The notes below the pieces were generated by a model that saw nothing but the letters and a program-made list of their open reading frames with translations, was not told the origin of the DNA and did no database searches. From Roseibium algicola (GTDB lineage Bacteria > Pseudomonadota > Alphaproteobacteria > Rhizobiales > Stappiaceae): a DNA stretch of 64,000 bases. Positions 46,336 to 57,805 of the stretch are shown piece by piece. How positions within the stretch are numbered: position 1 is the first letter of the stretch; every line of letters starts with the position of its first letter. The DNA lies in NCBI RefSeq assembly GCF_001999245.1, contig NZ_CP019630.1, positions 1,860,001 to 1,924,000 of the forward strand, written 5' to 3'. The position numbers were made by a program, and so were the translations under genes.

Positions 46336-47948
46336 TATTCGGCCCTTGTCCGCCGGAAGATGCCGAAGGCTGTATTCTCGCGCACCGGACAGCCCTGCCG
46401 AAGCGTGTGCTGAAAAAAGGCCGCCGCCTGACGGGACAAGACTGCGCCGAGATTGCCGCCGCCGGTATCGACAGCCTCATGGTTGCCCGAATAGAACCCG
46501 GCGACATCGGCGAGGATGCCGCGGCTGAGCAGCTCGCCACGGCTGCTGCAGGTGCGGGTCTTGAGACCGACACCGCCTTTACGGGGCGCATGAACCTCTA
46601 TGCCGCCACCAACGGCGTCCTGGTGGTCGATGCGGATGCGGTTACCGCGGCCAACCGGATTGATCCGGCCATCACCTTCGCGACACTGCCGAACTGCAGC
46701 AAGGTTCTGGCCGGCCGTATGGTTGCAACCGCGAAGATCATTTCCTTTGCCGTTCCAGAAGAACAACTGGGAGCCGCCGAAAACGCTCTCAGGGGCGCAG
46801 TCCGTGTTGCCGGCTTCAGTCCGCGCAAGGTTGGCCTTGTCGCAACGCAACTGCCGCATCTCAAGCCTTCGACCATGGACAAGACCCGCCGCGTGCTGGA
46901 AGACAGGCTGTTGCCGAGCGGATCAACCGTCCTGAACGAGCACAGGGTCGCCCACAGCAGGGAGGCCGTCGCCGAAGCCTTGCGGTCGCTGAAGGAAGAA
47001 GGCGCTGATTTTCTGATCCTGTTCGGGGCTTCTGCCGTTGTCGACAGGCAGGACGTGCTGCCTGCGGCTCTGGATCTTGCCGGCGGGACGGTGCACCACC
47101 TGGGCATGCCGGTGGACCCCGGCAACCTGCTGATGCTCGGAAGTCTCGACGGCATTCCCGTGCTGGGCGCACCGGGCTGCGCCCGAAGCCCGAAGGAGAA
47201 CGGTTTCGACTGGGTTCTGGACCGCCTGCTTGCGGGACTGGAAGTTCACCCTGACGACATTACCGCGATGGGTGTTGGAGGCCTCTTGATGGAAATCGGG
47301 ACACGGCCGCAGCCCCGCGAAGGCAAACGCAAGGGCGAAGCTGCCAGGATCGCGGCGCTGATCCTTGGCGCAGGCAAGTCTTCCCGCATGGGCGGTCCGA
47401 ACAAGCTGCTTGCGACGCTGGACGGCAAGACCCTGATCCGGCATGCCGCAGAAGCTGCCGCCGGCGTCGGTCTGTCACAGACCGTTCTGGTAACCGGGCA
47501 TCTGGCTGAAGAAGTCGGCGCACAGGTCGAAGATCTGGACGTTACGCTGGTGCACAACCCGGATTTTGCAGACGGCATGGCCGGGTCCATCCGCACCGGC
47601 ATGAATGCTCTCGCCGCAGATACCGATGCGGTGATCGTTCTTCTGGGCGACATGCCACGTATCGGCTGCGATGTTCTGAAGAGGCTGATCGGCACTTACC
47701 GCGAAAACGACAACAGTCTGATCGTCACCGCAACGGCGGATGGGAAACGGGGCAATCCGGTCTTGTGGGACCGGCGCTTCTTCGAAGCCCTGAAATCCTT
47801 GAGCGGCGACGTTGGAGCGCGTCACATCATTGGCGAAAACCCCGGGTTCGTGGCCGAAGTCGAGATCGGATCCGCCGCAAGACTGGATCTTGATACACCC
47901 GATGCGCTTCGGCAGGCTGGAGGCAAGTTGCCTGAGCCAAAAGGCTAA
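46332..47948 (+). CDS. Fusion of MoeA-like molybdopterin-binding domain and MobA-like cofactor nucleotidyltransferase
   Basis: This 538-residue protein joins two domains. Residues 1 to about 335 resemble the MoCF/MoeA molybdopterin-binding fold (EGCILAHRTALPKRVLKKGR, GADFLILFGASAVVDRQDVL, MPVDPGNLLMLGSLDGIPVLGAP). Residues from about 343 are a MobA/MocA-like NTP-transferase (AALILGAGKSSRMGGPNKLLA, then VLLGDMPRIGCDV and GKRGNPVLWDRRF), the type that adds CMP or GMP to molybdenum cofactor. MocA-like activity fits hydroxylases of the xanthine oxidase family. It is the last gene of the XdhC operon. No hydroxylase structural gene lies in the window, so the enzyme being served must be elsewhere. 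Confidence 0.9.
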   Translation: MIFGPCPPEDAEGCILAHRTALPKRVLKKGRRLTGQDCAEIAAAGIDSLMVARIEPGDIGEDAAAEQLATAAAGAGLETDTAFTGRMNLYAATNGVLVVDADAVTAANRIDPAITFATLPNCSKVLAGRMVATAKIISFAVPEEQLGAAENALRGAVRVAGFSPRKVGLVATQLPHLKPSTMDKTRRVLEDRLLPSGSTVLNEHRVAHSREAVAEALRSLKEEGADFLILFGASAVVDRQDVLPAALDLAGGTVHHLGMPVDPGNLLMLGSLDGIPVLGAPGCARSPKENGFDWVLDRLLAGLEVHPDDITAMGVGGLLMEIGTRPQPREGKRKGEAARIAALILGAGKSSRMGGPNKLLATLDGKTLIRHAAEAAAGVGLSQTVLVTGHLAEEVGAQVEDLDVTLVHNPDFADGMAGSIRTGMNALAADTDAVIVLLGDMPRIGCDVLKRLIGTYRENDNSLIVTATADGKRGNPVLWDRRFFEALKSLSGDVGARHIIGENPGFVAEVEIGSAARLDLDTPDALRQAGGKLPEPKG

Positions 47949-48239
47949 ACCTTTGGCCTGGTAAAGTAAGCCGAAGCAATAAAGCCAAACGATAACATTA
48001 CATTAACCCGGTATGCACTGAGTGCAGGCCGGAATTGCCAGCTATTCTATTGCAATTTTGTGACATGCCGCTTATGTAATGCCTGCGCTTGCTGAAGGGC
48101 ACCCAATTGGGTTGGACAACGGATGACGTCCCGGGCGCCGCTTACATCCGATTCCTGTCGAAAGCTGTTCGGATCCTCCCTCCCGAGGATGCTCGAGCGC
48201 TTTTGTCGCTTGGTTAAAAGAAGAACGAAGGAAAACGTC
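47949..48239. other. Spacer between the Moco operon and the GcrA-like gene
   Basis: No gene is supported in these 291 bases. A 39-codon in-frame extension upstream of the GcrA-like gene (from 48123) lacks a ribosome-binding site and similarity. Visible features are a palindrome CCCAATTGGG (48102-48111) and an AT-rich stretch near 47980-48060 that may hold the promoter. Confidence 0.4.
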
Positions 48240-48446
48240 ATGGCTGACTTGTCTCTCCCGCGCCCGGGCTGCTGCAAATGGGCAGAAGGTGATTCTGGTA
48301 ACTACATCTTCCCGTGCAGCACGCGCGTCGAAGCAGGTGTCTCCTATTGCACCGAACATAGCGCCATCGTCTACATCCCGCCGGAAGAGCGCCGCCGCAA
48401 CCGTTCCGGTGGTGGCATGAGCCTGTCCTTCCGCCGCGCGGCATAA
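48240..48446 (+). CDS. Free-standing GcrA C-terminal-domain-like protein
   Basis: This 68-residue protein is a match to only the last third of the cell-cycle factor GcrA. The pattern CKW-x2-GD...F-x-C...YC-x-EH-x3-Y-x-P followed by a basic tail and a final FRRAA mirrors GcrA's CKWPIGDP...FCG...YCAEHARVAYQP and its SLRRYI end (recalled sequence). In GcrA this domain contacts domain 2 of sigma-70, while the missing N-terminal helix-turn-helix reads methylated DNA. AAGGA lies seven bases upstream of the ATG and a strong terminator follows, so it is a complete single-gene unit, not a fragment. A role in sigma-70 binding without DNA recognition is inference. Confidence 0.75.
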   Translation: MADLSLPRPGCCKWAEGDSGNYIFPCSTRVEAGVSYCTEHSAIVYIPPEERRRNRSGGGMSLSFRRAA

Positions 48447-48504
48447 GAATACAAGCTGCTTGAACTAAAAAAGCAGATATTCCGTGGAACACCACGTACC
48501 TCGA

Positions 48505-48530
48505 AACCCGGCCCTCAGGCCGGGTTTTTT
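48505..48530 (+). terminator. Terminator of the GcrA-like gene
   Basis: AACCCGGCC (48505-48513), loop CTCA, GGCCGGGTT (48518-48526) and a T run make a textbook Rho-independent terminator. Confidence 0.92.
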
Positions 48531-48842
48531 ATTGCCCGGATTTTCCCGTGCTGGATTTCAAGCCTGCATGGCTGGACGAAAGGCATGTCAACATCGAGCA
48601 ACCTCTGCGTGAATAGAAGATTTCATGCGATTTTTTCGATCTAAGCAAATATTCTTACTGAATATTACCTAGAGGCGATTCTTCGTTAAAATACAATCAC
48701 CCTCACCACGCAAAACAACCCTGCCTTTATGGACAATTTAATTCAATCTCGCAAAGTTAATACTTTGTTTTAGTTCTATACCTAAGAGTAAACAAACTAA
48801 AACCGAGATAGTGACGCGTTCGGCAGAGAGGCACAGTGCATC
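48531..48842 (+). promoter_or_regulatory. AT-rich upstream region of the diguanylate cyclase gene
   Basis: No gene is seen in these 312 bases. The region is markedly AT-rich from about 48630 to 48810. It contains a perfect inverted repeat AATATTC-TTACT-GAATATT (48648-48666), a candidate operator about 180 bases upstream of the start. No SD-like sequence closer than CAGTGCATC is evident before the ATG at 48843. Confidence 0.45.
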
Positions 48843-51800
48843 ATGACCCCTGTGCAGGGAGACAGCGAACAGGACCGCCTGGACGCACTGGCGACCCTTC
48901 AGATTCTCAATTCTGAACGCCTGCCGGAATATGACGATCTCGTGGAGACCCTTGCCACGATCTTCGATGCCCCGATGGCCTTCATTTCCATCGTCGGTAA
49001 GGATGACCTCTGGTTCAAGGCCAAGATCGGCATAGACGTCGACGGCACTCCAAGAAAAGGCACTTTTTGCGATCAGGCAATCCTCTCGCGCGAGTTGATG
49101 GTCGTTCCCAACGCCCTTGAAGACCCCCGCTTCCGCGATACGAGCCTCGTTGCCGGTCCACCCTACACACGCTTTTATGCAGGTTTGCCGTTGTGCCTGG
49201 ATGGCACGCACATCCTTGGGACACTCTGCGTCGTCGACACCAAACCACGGCGGCCAAGCGAAACACAGCTCCGCCAACTGCAGCGTATGGGATCGATCGT
49301 CCTCGGTCTGATGAAGTCTCATCGCGCCCAGAGTGATACGCAATCTGCCCTTCGGGCGGCCGAAGAACAGCAACGGCTTGCGATGCGCAAGAGCGATCTG
49401 CTGGAAGAGATCACGGCCGTTTCCGGTGTTGGCGGCTGGGAAGTGGATATTGATACCGACACGGTAACCTGGACGGAAAAAACCTGCGAAATCCATGAAG
49501 TGGATGACGACTTCGTTCCAACTGTCGATATGGCGCTTTCCTTCTACGCACCGGATTGCCGTCGCCAGATATCGGATGCCGTCATCAAAAGTGTCAAGGA
49601 AGGCGTTGCCTGGGATCTTGAACTCCCGTTCGTGACCGCCAGGGGGCGTGAGATCTGGGTTCGCACCGCGGGCAGGCCCATCATCGAAGATGGTCGCGCG
49701 ACCCGTTTGATCGGTGCCTTCCAGGACATTACCGAACGCAAGCAATCCGAACAGGCCGTGCTTCATTCCGAAGCGGTCCATCGCACCACCCTGGAATCCC
49801 TAAGCGAAGGGATTCTCCTCGTCAACAGAGCCGGACAGATCCAGTCCTTCAATCCTGCAGCAGCTGCATTGCTCGGCTACACCGTCGGGGAAATGAAAGG
49901 TCAAAAGCTTCAGGATCTCGACCTCGATATCGAATGCGAAGAAGACGGCCACGTTTCCGGCTGCAATCCCCTGCAACAGGCAGCGGTCAATCCGGACAAG
50001 GTTTGTAACGTCGTTGCAAACGTGACCCGTCGGGGGACCGACCAGTCCGTCTGGCTGCGGCTGAATGCGAAATCGATTGGCGACGACAATGCGTATGGCC
50101 TCGACGGCGTTGTCCTTTCCCTGACCGACGTCACCGCGACCAAGCGGCAGCTCATCGCTCTGCAAGCCATTTTCGACAACCTGCCGGGTGGCCTCGTCTA
50201 TTATGATCCCGACAGACGGCTTGCGGTCTGCAACAAGGATTTTCAGCGCCTTCTGCAACTGCCGCAGGAATTTATTGATCGCAAGGCGCCGTTGCTGGAG
50301 GTGGCGACATATCTGGCAAAGCGAGGAGACTACGGTCCGGGAGACCCGGACAAGCTTCTGGAAGAACGGTTCAGGTATTTCAATGATCCCAAACCGCATA
50401 TTTACGAGCGCGTCAGCCCCGATGGGACACATCTGGAAGTCCGTGGTATCCCTCTGCCGAGCGGGGGCCTTATCACCAGTTTCTTTGATATTTCGGAGCG
50501 CAAACGGGCAGAGAACATCTTGCGGTATTCCGAGGCCGTCCAAAGGACAACGCTCGAGTCTCTCAGCGAAGGTATTCTTCTGCTGACACATACCGGCGAG
50601 ATCCAGTCAGCCAATCCTGCTGCGATCGACCTCTTGGGCGTGACCGGCAGGGAGCTGGTCGGGTTGAACGTAACCGACATTGATTTTGGCCTTCGCTGTG
50701 ATCTTGAAGACAAGGGTCCGTGCGATGCACCGCTAGAGCTTGCTGCGCGTGACCCGGGATCACTGAGGGACGTCATCGCCCGTCTCTCCCCCACCAACGG
50801 GCGGCCTAGGAAGTGGCTTCGCCTGAGCGCCATGCCAATCGACGACGATCAGGAGTTCGATCTGGACGGTGTCGTCGTCTCCCTGACGGACATTACCGAG
50901 ACCAAGCAGCAGGCCGACACGCTGCAAAGCATCTTCGACAACTTTCCGGGCGGGATCGTTCACTACGATGAAACGCTCCGGCTCGCGTCGAGCAATCAGC
51001 AGTTCCGCGACCTTCTCGAATATTCTGATGAGTTGATTGAAGATCGGCCTTATCTTTACGACTTCTTTCTCTTCAACGCTCGAAGAGGTGACTACGGCCC
51101 CGGCGACCCAGAGGCTCTCGCTCTGGAACGGTATCGGAAGTACGACCTGAAAAAATCACAGGTGTTCGAACGGCGTGCCGCGAACGGCACCTATATCGAA
51201 ACCCGGAGCACGCCACTGCCGTCAGGTGGTCTCATCCATAATTTTTACGACATCACCGACCGCAAGAACCTGGAAGAACAACTTGCCGCGAACGAACGGT
51301 TGGCACGGCATCGCTCGCACGAACTCGAAGCCATTCTCGCCAATATGCGCCAGGGTGTCAGCGTCTTCGACGCGCGTGGCCGGCTGTCATTGTGGAACCG
51401 GCAGTACATCGAAATCTTCAACAAACCTGAGGGCGATGTTTACGAGGGTATCAGCCTCATCGAATTGATCCAGGCCGAGAAGGATCGCGGCGAATTCGAA
51501 GGCGACGTTCAGGAACACGTCATGGATCTGATGATCCGCTTATCGGCAGGCGAAGTGGTCCGTTCCAAGTTCAAACATCCCAACGGCAGGATTGTCAGCG
51601 CGGTCCATGCGCCCTTGCCGGCGGGCGGCTGGATCGGTACGCATGAAGATGTAACGTCCCGTGAACTGGCGGCTGAAAAGATCCAGTTTGCCGCTCACCA
51701 TGACACCTTGACCGGGCTCGCCAACCGAACGCTATTCAATGCAAAGCTGGACGAAGCCCTGAATGCGGCATCGGCCAATGGCATTGCAGGCGACCTGATG

Positions 51801-52217
51801 CTGCTTGATCTCGACAAGTTCAAACCGGTGAATGACAGCTTCGGTCACGATGTCGGTGACGAACTTCTTAAAACAGTCGCACAGCGACTGCGCGAGTGTG
51901 TCCGGTCCTCAGATCTGGTCGCTCGTCTCGGCGGCGACGAATTCGGGATCATCCTAACCGGAACCGGTTCCGGCAACGCCAGTACGGCCGAGATCGCCGA
52001 TCGTATCGTCCGCAAGATCGGGGCACCGTTCGCTGTCCAGGATCACATTATTTCGGTTGGCGTCAGCGTCGGAATTTCTCCGATAACGGGCACGGAACTG
52101 GATCCTCGTCCAGTGATAAAGCGCGCCGATATGGCGCTTTACGAGGTCAAGCATAACGGGCGTAACGGGTTCAAGTTCTTCGAAGAGGAAGACGTCGCTC
52201 GGTTTGCTCGCGCCTGA
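48843..52217 (+). CDS. Large GAF/multi-PAS diguanylate cyclase
   Basis: This 1124-residue cytoplasmic protein makes cyclic di-GMP in response to several inputs. Order: GAF (about residues 25-160, with KGTFCDQAIL and GTLCVVDTKPR), a PAS/PAC unit (about 195-305, ending FQDITERKQSEQ), then two consecutive copies of a 254-residue two-PAS block (308-561 and 562-815), another PAS (about 829-940, LANMRQGVSVFDARGRLSLW) and a GGDEF domain. The active site is LGGDEFG at residues 1029-1035, and an intact RxxD inhibitory site (RSSD) lies five residues upstream, so it should be active and feedback-controlled. No membrane segment or EAL domain is seen. It is a single gene after an AT-rich promoter region. 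Confidence 0.94.
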   Translation: MTPVQGDSEQDRLDALATLQILNSERLPEYDDLVETLATIFDAPMAFISIVGKDDLWFKAKIGIDVDGTPRKGTFCDQAILSRELMVVPNALEDPRFRDTSLVAGPPYTRFYAGLPLCLDGTHILGTLCVVDTKPRRPSETQLRQLQRMGSIVLGLMKSHRAQSDTQSALRAAEEQQRLAMRKSDLLEEITAVSGVGGWEVDIDTDTVTWTEKTCEIHEVDDDFVPTVDMALSFYAPDCRRQISDAVIKSVKEGVAWDLELPFVTARGREIWVRTAGRPIIEDGRATRLIGAFQDITERKQSEQAVLHSEAVHRTTLESLSEGILLVNRAGQIQSFNPAAAALLGYTVGEMKGQKLQDLDLDIECEEDGHVSGCNPLQQAAVNPDKVCNVVANVTRRGTDQSVWLRLNAKSIGDDNAYGLDGVVLSLTDVTATKRQLIALQAIFDNLPGGLVYYDPDRRLAVCNKDFQRLLQLPQEFIDRKAPLLEVATYLAKRGDYGPGDPDKLLEERFRYFNDPKPHIYERVSPDGTHLEVRGIPLPSGGLITSFFDISERKRAENILRYSEAVQRTTLESLSEGILLLTHTGEIQSANPAAIDLLGVTGRELVGLNVTDIDFGLRCDLEDKGPCDAPLELAARDPGSLRDVIARLSPTNGRPRKWLRLSAMPIDDDQEFDLDGVVVSLTDITETKQQADTLQSIFDNFPGGIVHYDETLRLASSNQQFRDLLEYSDELIEDRPYLYDFFLFNARRGDYGPGDPEALALERYRKYDLKKSQVFERRAANGTYIETRSTPLPSGGLIHNFYDITDRKNLEEQLAANERLARHRSHELEAILANMRQGVSVFDARGRLSLWNRQYIEIFNKPEGDVYEGISLIELIQAEKDRGEFEGDVQEHVMDLMIRLSAGEVVRSKFKHPNGRIVSAVHAPLPAGGWIGTHEDVTSRELAAEKIQFAAHHDTLTGLANRTLFNAKLDEALNAASANGIAGDLMLLDLDKFKPVNDSFGHDVGDELLKTVAQRLRECVRSSDLVARLGGDEFGIILTGTGSGNASTAEIADRIVRKIGAPFAVQDHIISVGVSVGISPITGTELDPRPVIKRADMALYEVKHNGRNGFKFFEEEDVARFARA

Positions 52218-52315
52218 CGTTCGGCCTTCTGATCGAGAGCCGAATGTTTGAGAGGTAGCCTGCCAGATACGTCAGAACCGTGCCTCTTTGCATACTTGAC
52301 CGATCGCTTCCCCCA

Positions 52316-52349
52316 AAAACAAAAAACGCGGTCCGTTGCCGGACCGCGT
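52316..52349 (-). terminator. Terminator of the ATP synthase operon
   Basis: On the minus strand, ACGCGGTCCG (reverse of 52340-52349) and CGGACCGCGT (reverse of 52326-52335) form a 10-bp stem with a 4-base loop, followed by TTTTTTGTTTTTG. It lies 28 bases after the atpC stop. Confidence 0.92.
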
Positions 52350-52376
52350 CATTGAATGAAGCTTGAGGGGGTCGTA

Positions 52377-52787
52377 TCAGGCCTTGGTGAGGGCTTCTGC
52401 GACGTCCTTGAGCTGAGCCAGTGTCATTTCGGCTTTCTGCCGCGAGGCATCGTCCTTGGCGTCGGAAACATCTTCCTGCGCATCCTGGATTGCCTGGTCG
52501 AGCTGCTCACGGCTGATCTCGCCAACCGGAACGGCCTGTTCGGCCAGAACGGTGAGACCGCCTGCTGCAACATCGGCAAAACCACCGCGGACGAAATATT
52601 CGTCCCAGCCACCATTTTCGCTGCTGCGCACCTTCAGGATGCCCGGCAGGATGGTGGAGATGAACGGGGCATGGTTCTTCAGAACGCCAAACTCGCCTTC
52701 GGCGCCCGGTACAACGACCTCTGCGACCTGTTCGGAGAGGAGCTGGCGCTCCGGCGAGACCAACTCAAACTGGAAAAGTTCAGCCAT
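52377..52787 (-). CDS. atpC: ATP synthase F1 subunit epsilon
   Basis: The epsilon subunit belongs to the central stalk and restrains ATP hydrolysis. The 136-residue protein has the beta-sandwich start (FQFELVSPERQLLSEQVAEV), the VVVPGAEGEFGVLKNHAPFI motif and a helical C-terminal tail rich in Ala, Glu and Lys. It is the last gene of atpHAGDC; 93 bases separate it from atpD. Confidence 0.95.
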   Translation of the reverse strand: MAELFQFELVSPERQLLSEQVAEVVVPGAEGEFGVLKNHAPFISTILPGILKVRSSENGGWDEYFVRGGFADVAAGGLTVLAEQAVPVGEISREQLDQAIQDAQEDVSDAKDDASRQKAEMTLAQLKDVAEALTKA

Positions 52788-52880
52788 TTGGCGTCTTCCT
52801 TGTCAGTCTAATTCTGATGGCAAGCCATCAAGCATGAAGAAGACGGACGCCCGATAACGGGCGTCCGGTCAATTCGCCGA

Positions 52881-55215
<2,335 letters not shown>

Positions 55216-55246
55216 GGCCGCCCCTGCTCCTTATCCCGGCGTGGTC

Positions 55247-56776
55247 TTAAGCGAAGTTCTTGGCGAACGCGTCGATGGCAGCTTTCAGCTTGCCAGTCAG
55301 CTCGTCGTCGAGTGCCTTCTTCTCCCAGATGGCGTCGAGCAGCGCTTTGTGCTCGCCACGAAGGAACAGAAGCAGGCCTTCTTCGAAGTCCTTCACGCGG
55401 TTGACCGGGATTGCATCCAGGTAGCCGTTCACGCCGGCATAGATGACTGCAACCTGTTCTTCGGTCTTCAGCGGCGAGAACTGCGGCTGCTTCAGAAGTT
55501 CGGTCAGACGTGCACCGCGGTTGAGGAGGCGCTGGGTCGTGGCGTCGAGGTCGGAGCCGAACTGGGCAAAGGCCGCCATTTCGCGGTACTGAGCCAGTTC
55601 ACCCTTAATCGGGCCGGCAACCTGTTTCATCGCCTTGATCTGAGCGGAGGAGCCCACGCGGGACACCGACAGACCGACGTTCACGGCCGGGCGGATACCC
55701 TGGTAGAACAGATCCGTTTCCAGGAAGATCTGACCGTCGGTGATCGAGATCACGTTGGTCGGAATAAACGCGGACACGTCGTTGCCCTGGGTTTCAATAA
55801 CCGGCAGTGCGGTCAGAGAGCCCTTGCCATGGTCTTCGTTCAGCTTCGCAGCACGTTCCAGCAGACGGGAGTGCAGGTAGAAAACGTCACCCGGGAAAGC
55901 TTCACGTCCCGGCGGACGACGGAGCAGCAGGGACATCTGACGGTAGGCCACAGCCTGCTTGGTCAGATCGTCGTAGCCGATCACGGCGTGCATGGAGTTG
56001 TCACGGAAGAACTCGCCCATCGCGCAGCCGGCAAACGGTGCCAGGAACTGCAGCGGAGCAGCGTCGGAAGCGGTAGCTGCGACGACGATGGAGTATTCCA
56101 GCGCACCGGCGTCTTCCAGGGTCTTCACGAACTGAGCGACGGTGGAGCGCTTCTGGCCGACAGCAACGTAGATGCAGTACAGCTTGGCGTCTTCGTCGTC
56201 AGAAGCATGCAGCGGCTTCTGGTTCAGGAAGGTGTCGAGAATGATCGCGGTCTTGCCGGTCTGACGGTCACCGATGACCAGCTCGCGCTGACCACGGCCA
56301 ACCGGGATCAGGGCGTCGATGGCTTTCAGGCCGGTAGACATCGGCTCATGCACGGACTTGCGCGGCAGAATGCCCGGCGCCTTGACGTCCACGCGGCGCT
56401 TTTCGGTTGCCTCGATCGGGCCTTTGCCGTCGATCGGGTTGCCGAGCGGGTCAACAACGCGGCCCAGGAGGCCCTTGCCGACCGGCACTTCCACGATGGC
56501 GCCGGTCCGCTTGACGGTGTCGCCTTCTTTAATGTCACGGTCGGAGCCGAAGATAACGACACCAACGTTGTCGGTTTCCAGGTTCAGGGCCATGCCCTTG
56601 ATACCACCCGGGAATTCGACCATTTCACCAGCCTGGACTTTGTCCAGACCATAAACACGGGCGATACCGTCACCGACGGAGAGCACCTGACCGACTTCAG
56701 AAACTTCGGCTTCCTGGCCAAAGCTCTTGATCTGGTCCTTGAGGATTGCGGAGATTTCCGCGGCCCGAATATCCAT
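55247..56776 (-). CDS. atpA: ATP synthase F1 subunit alpha
   Basis: Alpha forms the hexamer with beta and holds regulatory nucleotides. The 509-residue protein starts [20 protein letters not shown], has the P-loop [20 protein letters not shown] near residue 170, [37 protein letters not shown] in the central domain (read in segments), and [20 protein letters not shown] with the arginine finger. Its ATG shares a base with the atpH stop, so the two are coupled. Confidence 0.97.
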   Translation of the reverse strand: MDIRAAEISAILKDQIKSFGQEAEVSEVGQVLSVGDGIARVYGLDKVQAGEMVEFPGGIKGMALNLETDNVGVVIFGSDRDIKEGDTVKRTGAIVEVPVGKGLLGRVVDPLGNPIDGKGPIEATEKRRVDVKAPGILPRKSVHEPMSTGLKAIDALIPVGRGQRELVIGDRQTGKTAIILDTFLNQKPLHASDDEDAKLYCIYVAVGQKRSTVAQFVKTLEDAGALEYSIVVAATASDAAPLQFLAPFAGCAMGEFFRDNSMHAVIGYDDLTKQAVAYRQMSLLLRRPPGREAFPGDVFYLHSRLLERAAKLNEDHGKGSLTALPVIETQGNDVSAFIPTNVISITDGQIFLETDLFYQGIRPAVNVGLSVSRVGSSAQIKAMKQVAGPIKGELAQYREMAAFAQFGSDLDATTQRLLNRGARLTELLKQPQFSPLKTEEQVAVIYAGVNGYLDAIPVNRVKDFEEGLLLFLRGEHKALLDAIWEKKALDDELTGKLKAAIDAFAKNFA

Positions 56777-57336
56777 CAGCCGACCTCTTTCATCGCGAAC
56801 TTGAGTGAATTGAGCTTGGTACGCAGCGATGTGTCGATCATGCGGGAGCCGACCTTGACCACGAGGCCACCGATCAGGGCAGGATCAACCTTTGCCACGA
56901 TGTTTACAGATTTGCCCGTGGAAGCCGAGAGAGCTTCTTTCAGGGCAGCGACATGATCGTCGGAAAGGGCAGCTGCGGAGGTTACCTCAGCCGTTTCCTC
57001 ACCACGCTTTTGCGCAAGCAGGGTGCGGAATGCCTTGATCATGCCGGGAAGAACGAAGAGGCGCCGGTTACGGGCTGCCAGCTTCACGAAATTAGCAGCC
57101 AGGCCTTTGATGCCTGCCTTGTCGAGAAGTGCGGTAAGCGCTGCAAGCTGCTCCTCCACACTGAATACCGGGCTTTTCACGAGACGGACGAGATCTTCGC
57201 TTTCGGCAAGCATGCCTTCGAAAGCTGTCAGATCCCGCTCCACGTCAGCCGTTACACCTTCGCCTTCGGCGAGGTCGAGAAGGGCGGACGCATAACGCTG
57301 TGCCACGCCGGATACGAGAGATACGTTGTCAGTCAC
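56776..57336 (-). CDS. atpH: ATP synthase F1 subunit delta
   Basis: Delta (OSCP-like) links F1 to the peripheral stalk. The 186-residue protein has [17 protein letters not shown] at the start, a helical N-terminal domain, and the family C-terminal motif [27 protein letters not shown]. It is first in the atpHAGDC operon; the F0 genes are elsewhere, as usual in alphaproteobacteria. Confidence 0.95.
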   Translation of the reverse strand: MTDNVSLVSGVAQRYASALLDLAEGEGVTADVERDLTAFEGMLAESEDLVRLVKSPVFSVEEQLAALTALLDKAGIKGLAANFVKLAARNRRLFVLPGMIKAFRTLLAQKRGEETAEVTSAAALSDDHVAALKEALSASTGKSVNIVAKVDPALIGGLVVKVGSRMIDTSLRTKLNSLKFAMKEVG

Positions 57337-57805
57337 CAGGTCCGTGCTCTCTGACGTTTTTCATGCCCACGAAACGGCTAGCGCTCGCAAAGCATTGAAA
57401 AAATGAATGATTTCAAGGTCAGAAGGTATGACGGTTAAACCGCTGCCCCCAAAGCCGCGCCTCAATTAGCACAGGGTTTCTCAGTGTGCAACTTCGCCTA
57501 AAGACTGTTATTGCCGATTCCTCGGTGTTTTTTGTCAAAGGTCGATAAAAAACGTTTCAGATCAACGTCTCCGCACCGTCATAAACCTTTAGACGGTTTT
57601 CTGCAGAGCGGGCGAAAAGGCCTTTGCACAGGGCTGAAAGGGGCAAGCCAGGAGGGCGTTTTTGCCGCAGCTGCGCGGAAGGCGGGATTATTGCCGTCAG
57701 CAACGTTGCCACAATTGCAAACAATGCCCCTGCGGTTCCACCCGATTCTCCCACGCCGAACTCGTATGAACGGCAGGCGCTTTTCCCTATGGATGCAAAA
57801 ACCAC
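57337..57805. promoter_or_regulatory. Region between atpH and priA with likely atp promoter
   Basis: No gene is convincing in these 469 bases; an 82-codon minus frame (57557-57805) has no ribosome-binding site or motif. On the minus strand a TTGACA box (plus-strand 57533-57538) is followed after 19 bases by CAATAA (57508-57513), a tentative promoter about 170 bases upstream of atpH. Confidence 0.35.

Noticed and set aside
57557..57805. 82-codon minus-strand frame between priA and atpH
   Set aside because: No ribosome-binding site, no motif, and composition like non-coding GC-rich spacer.
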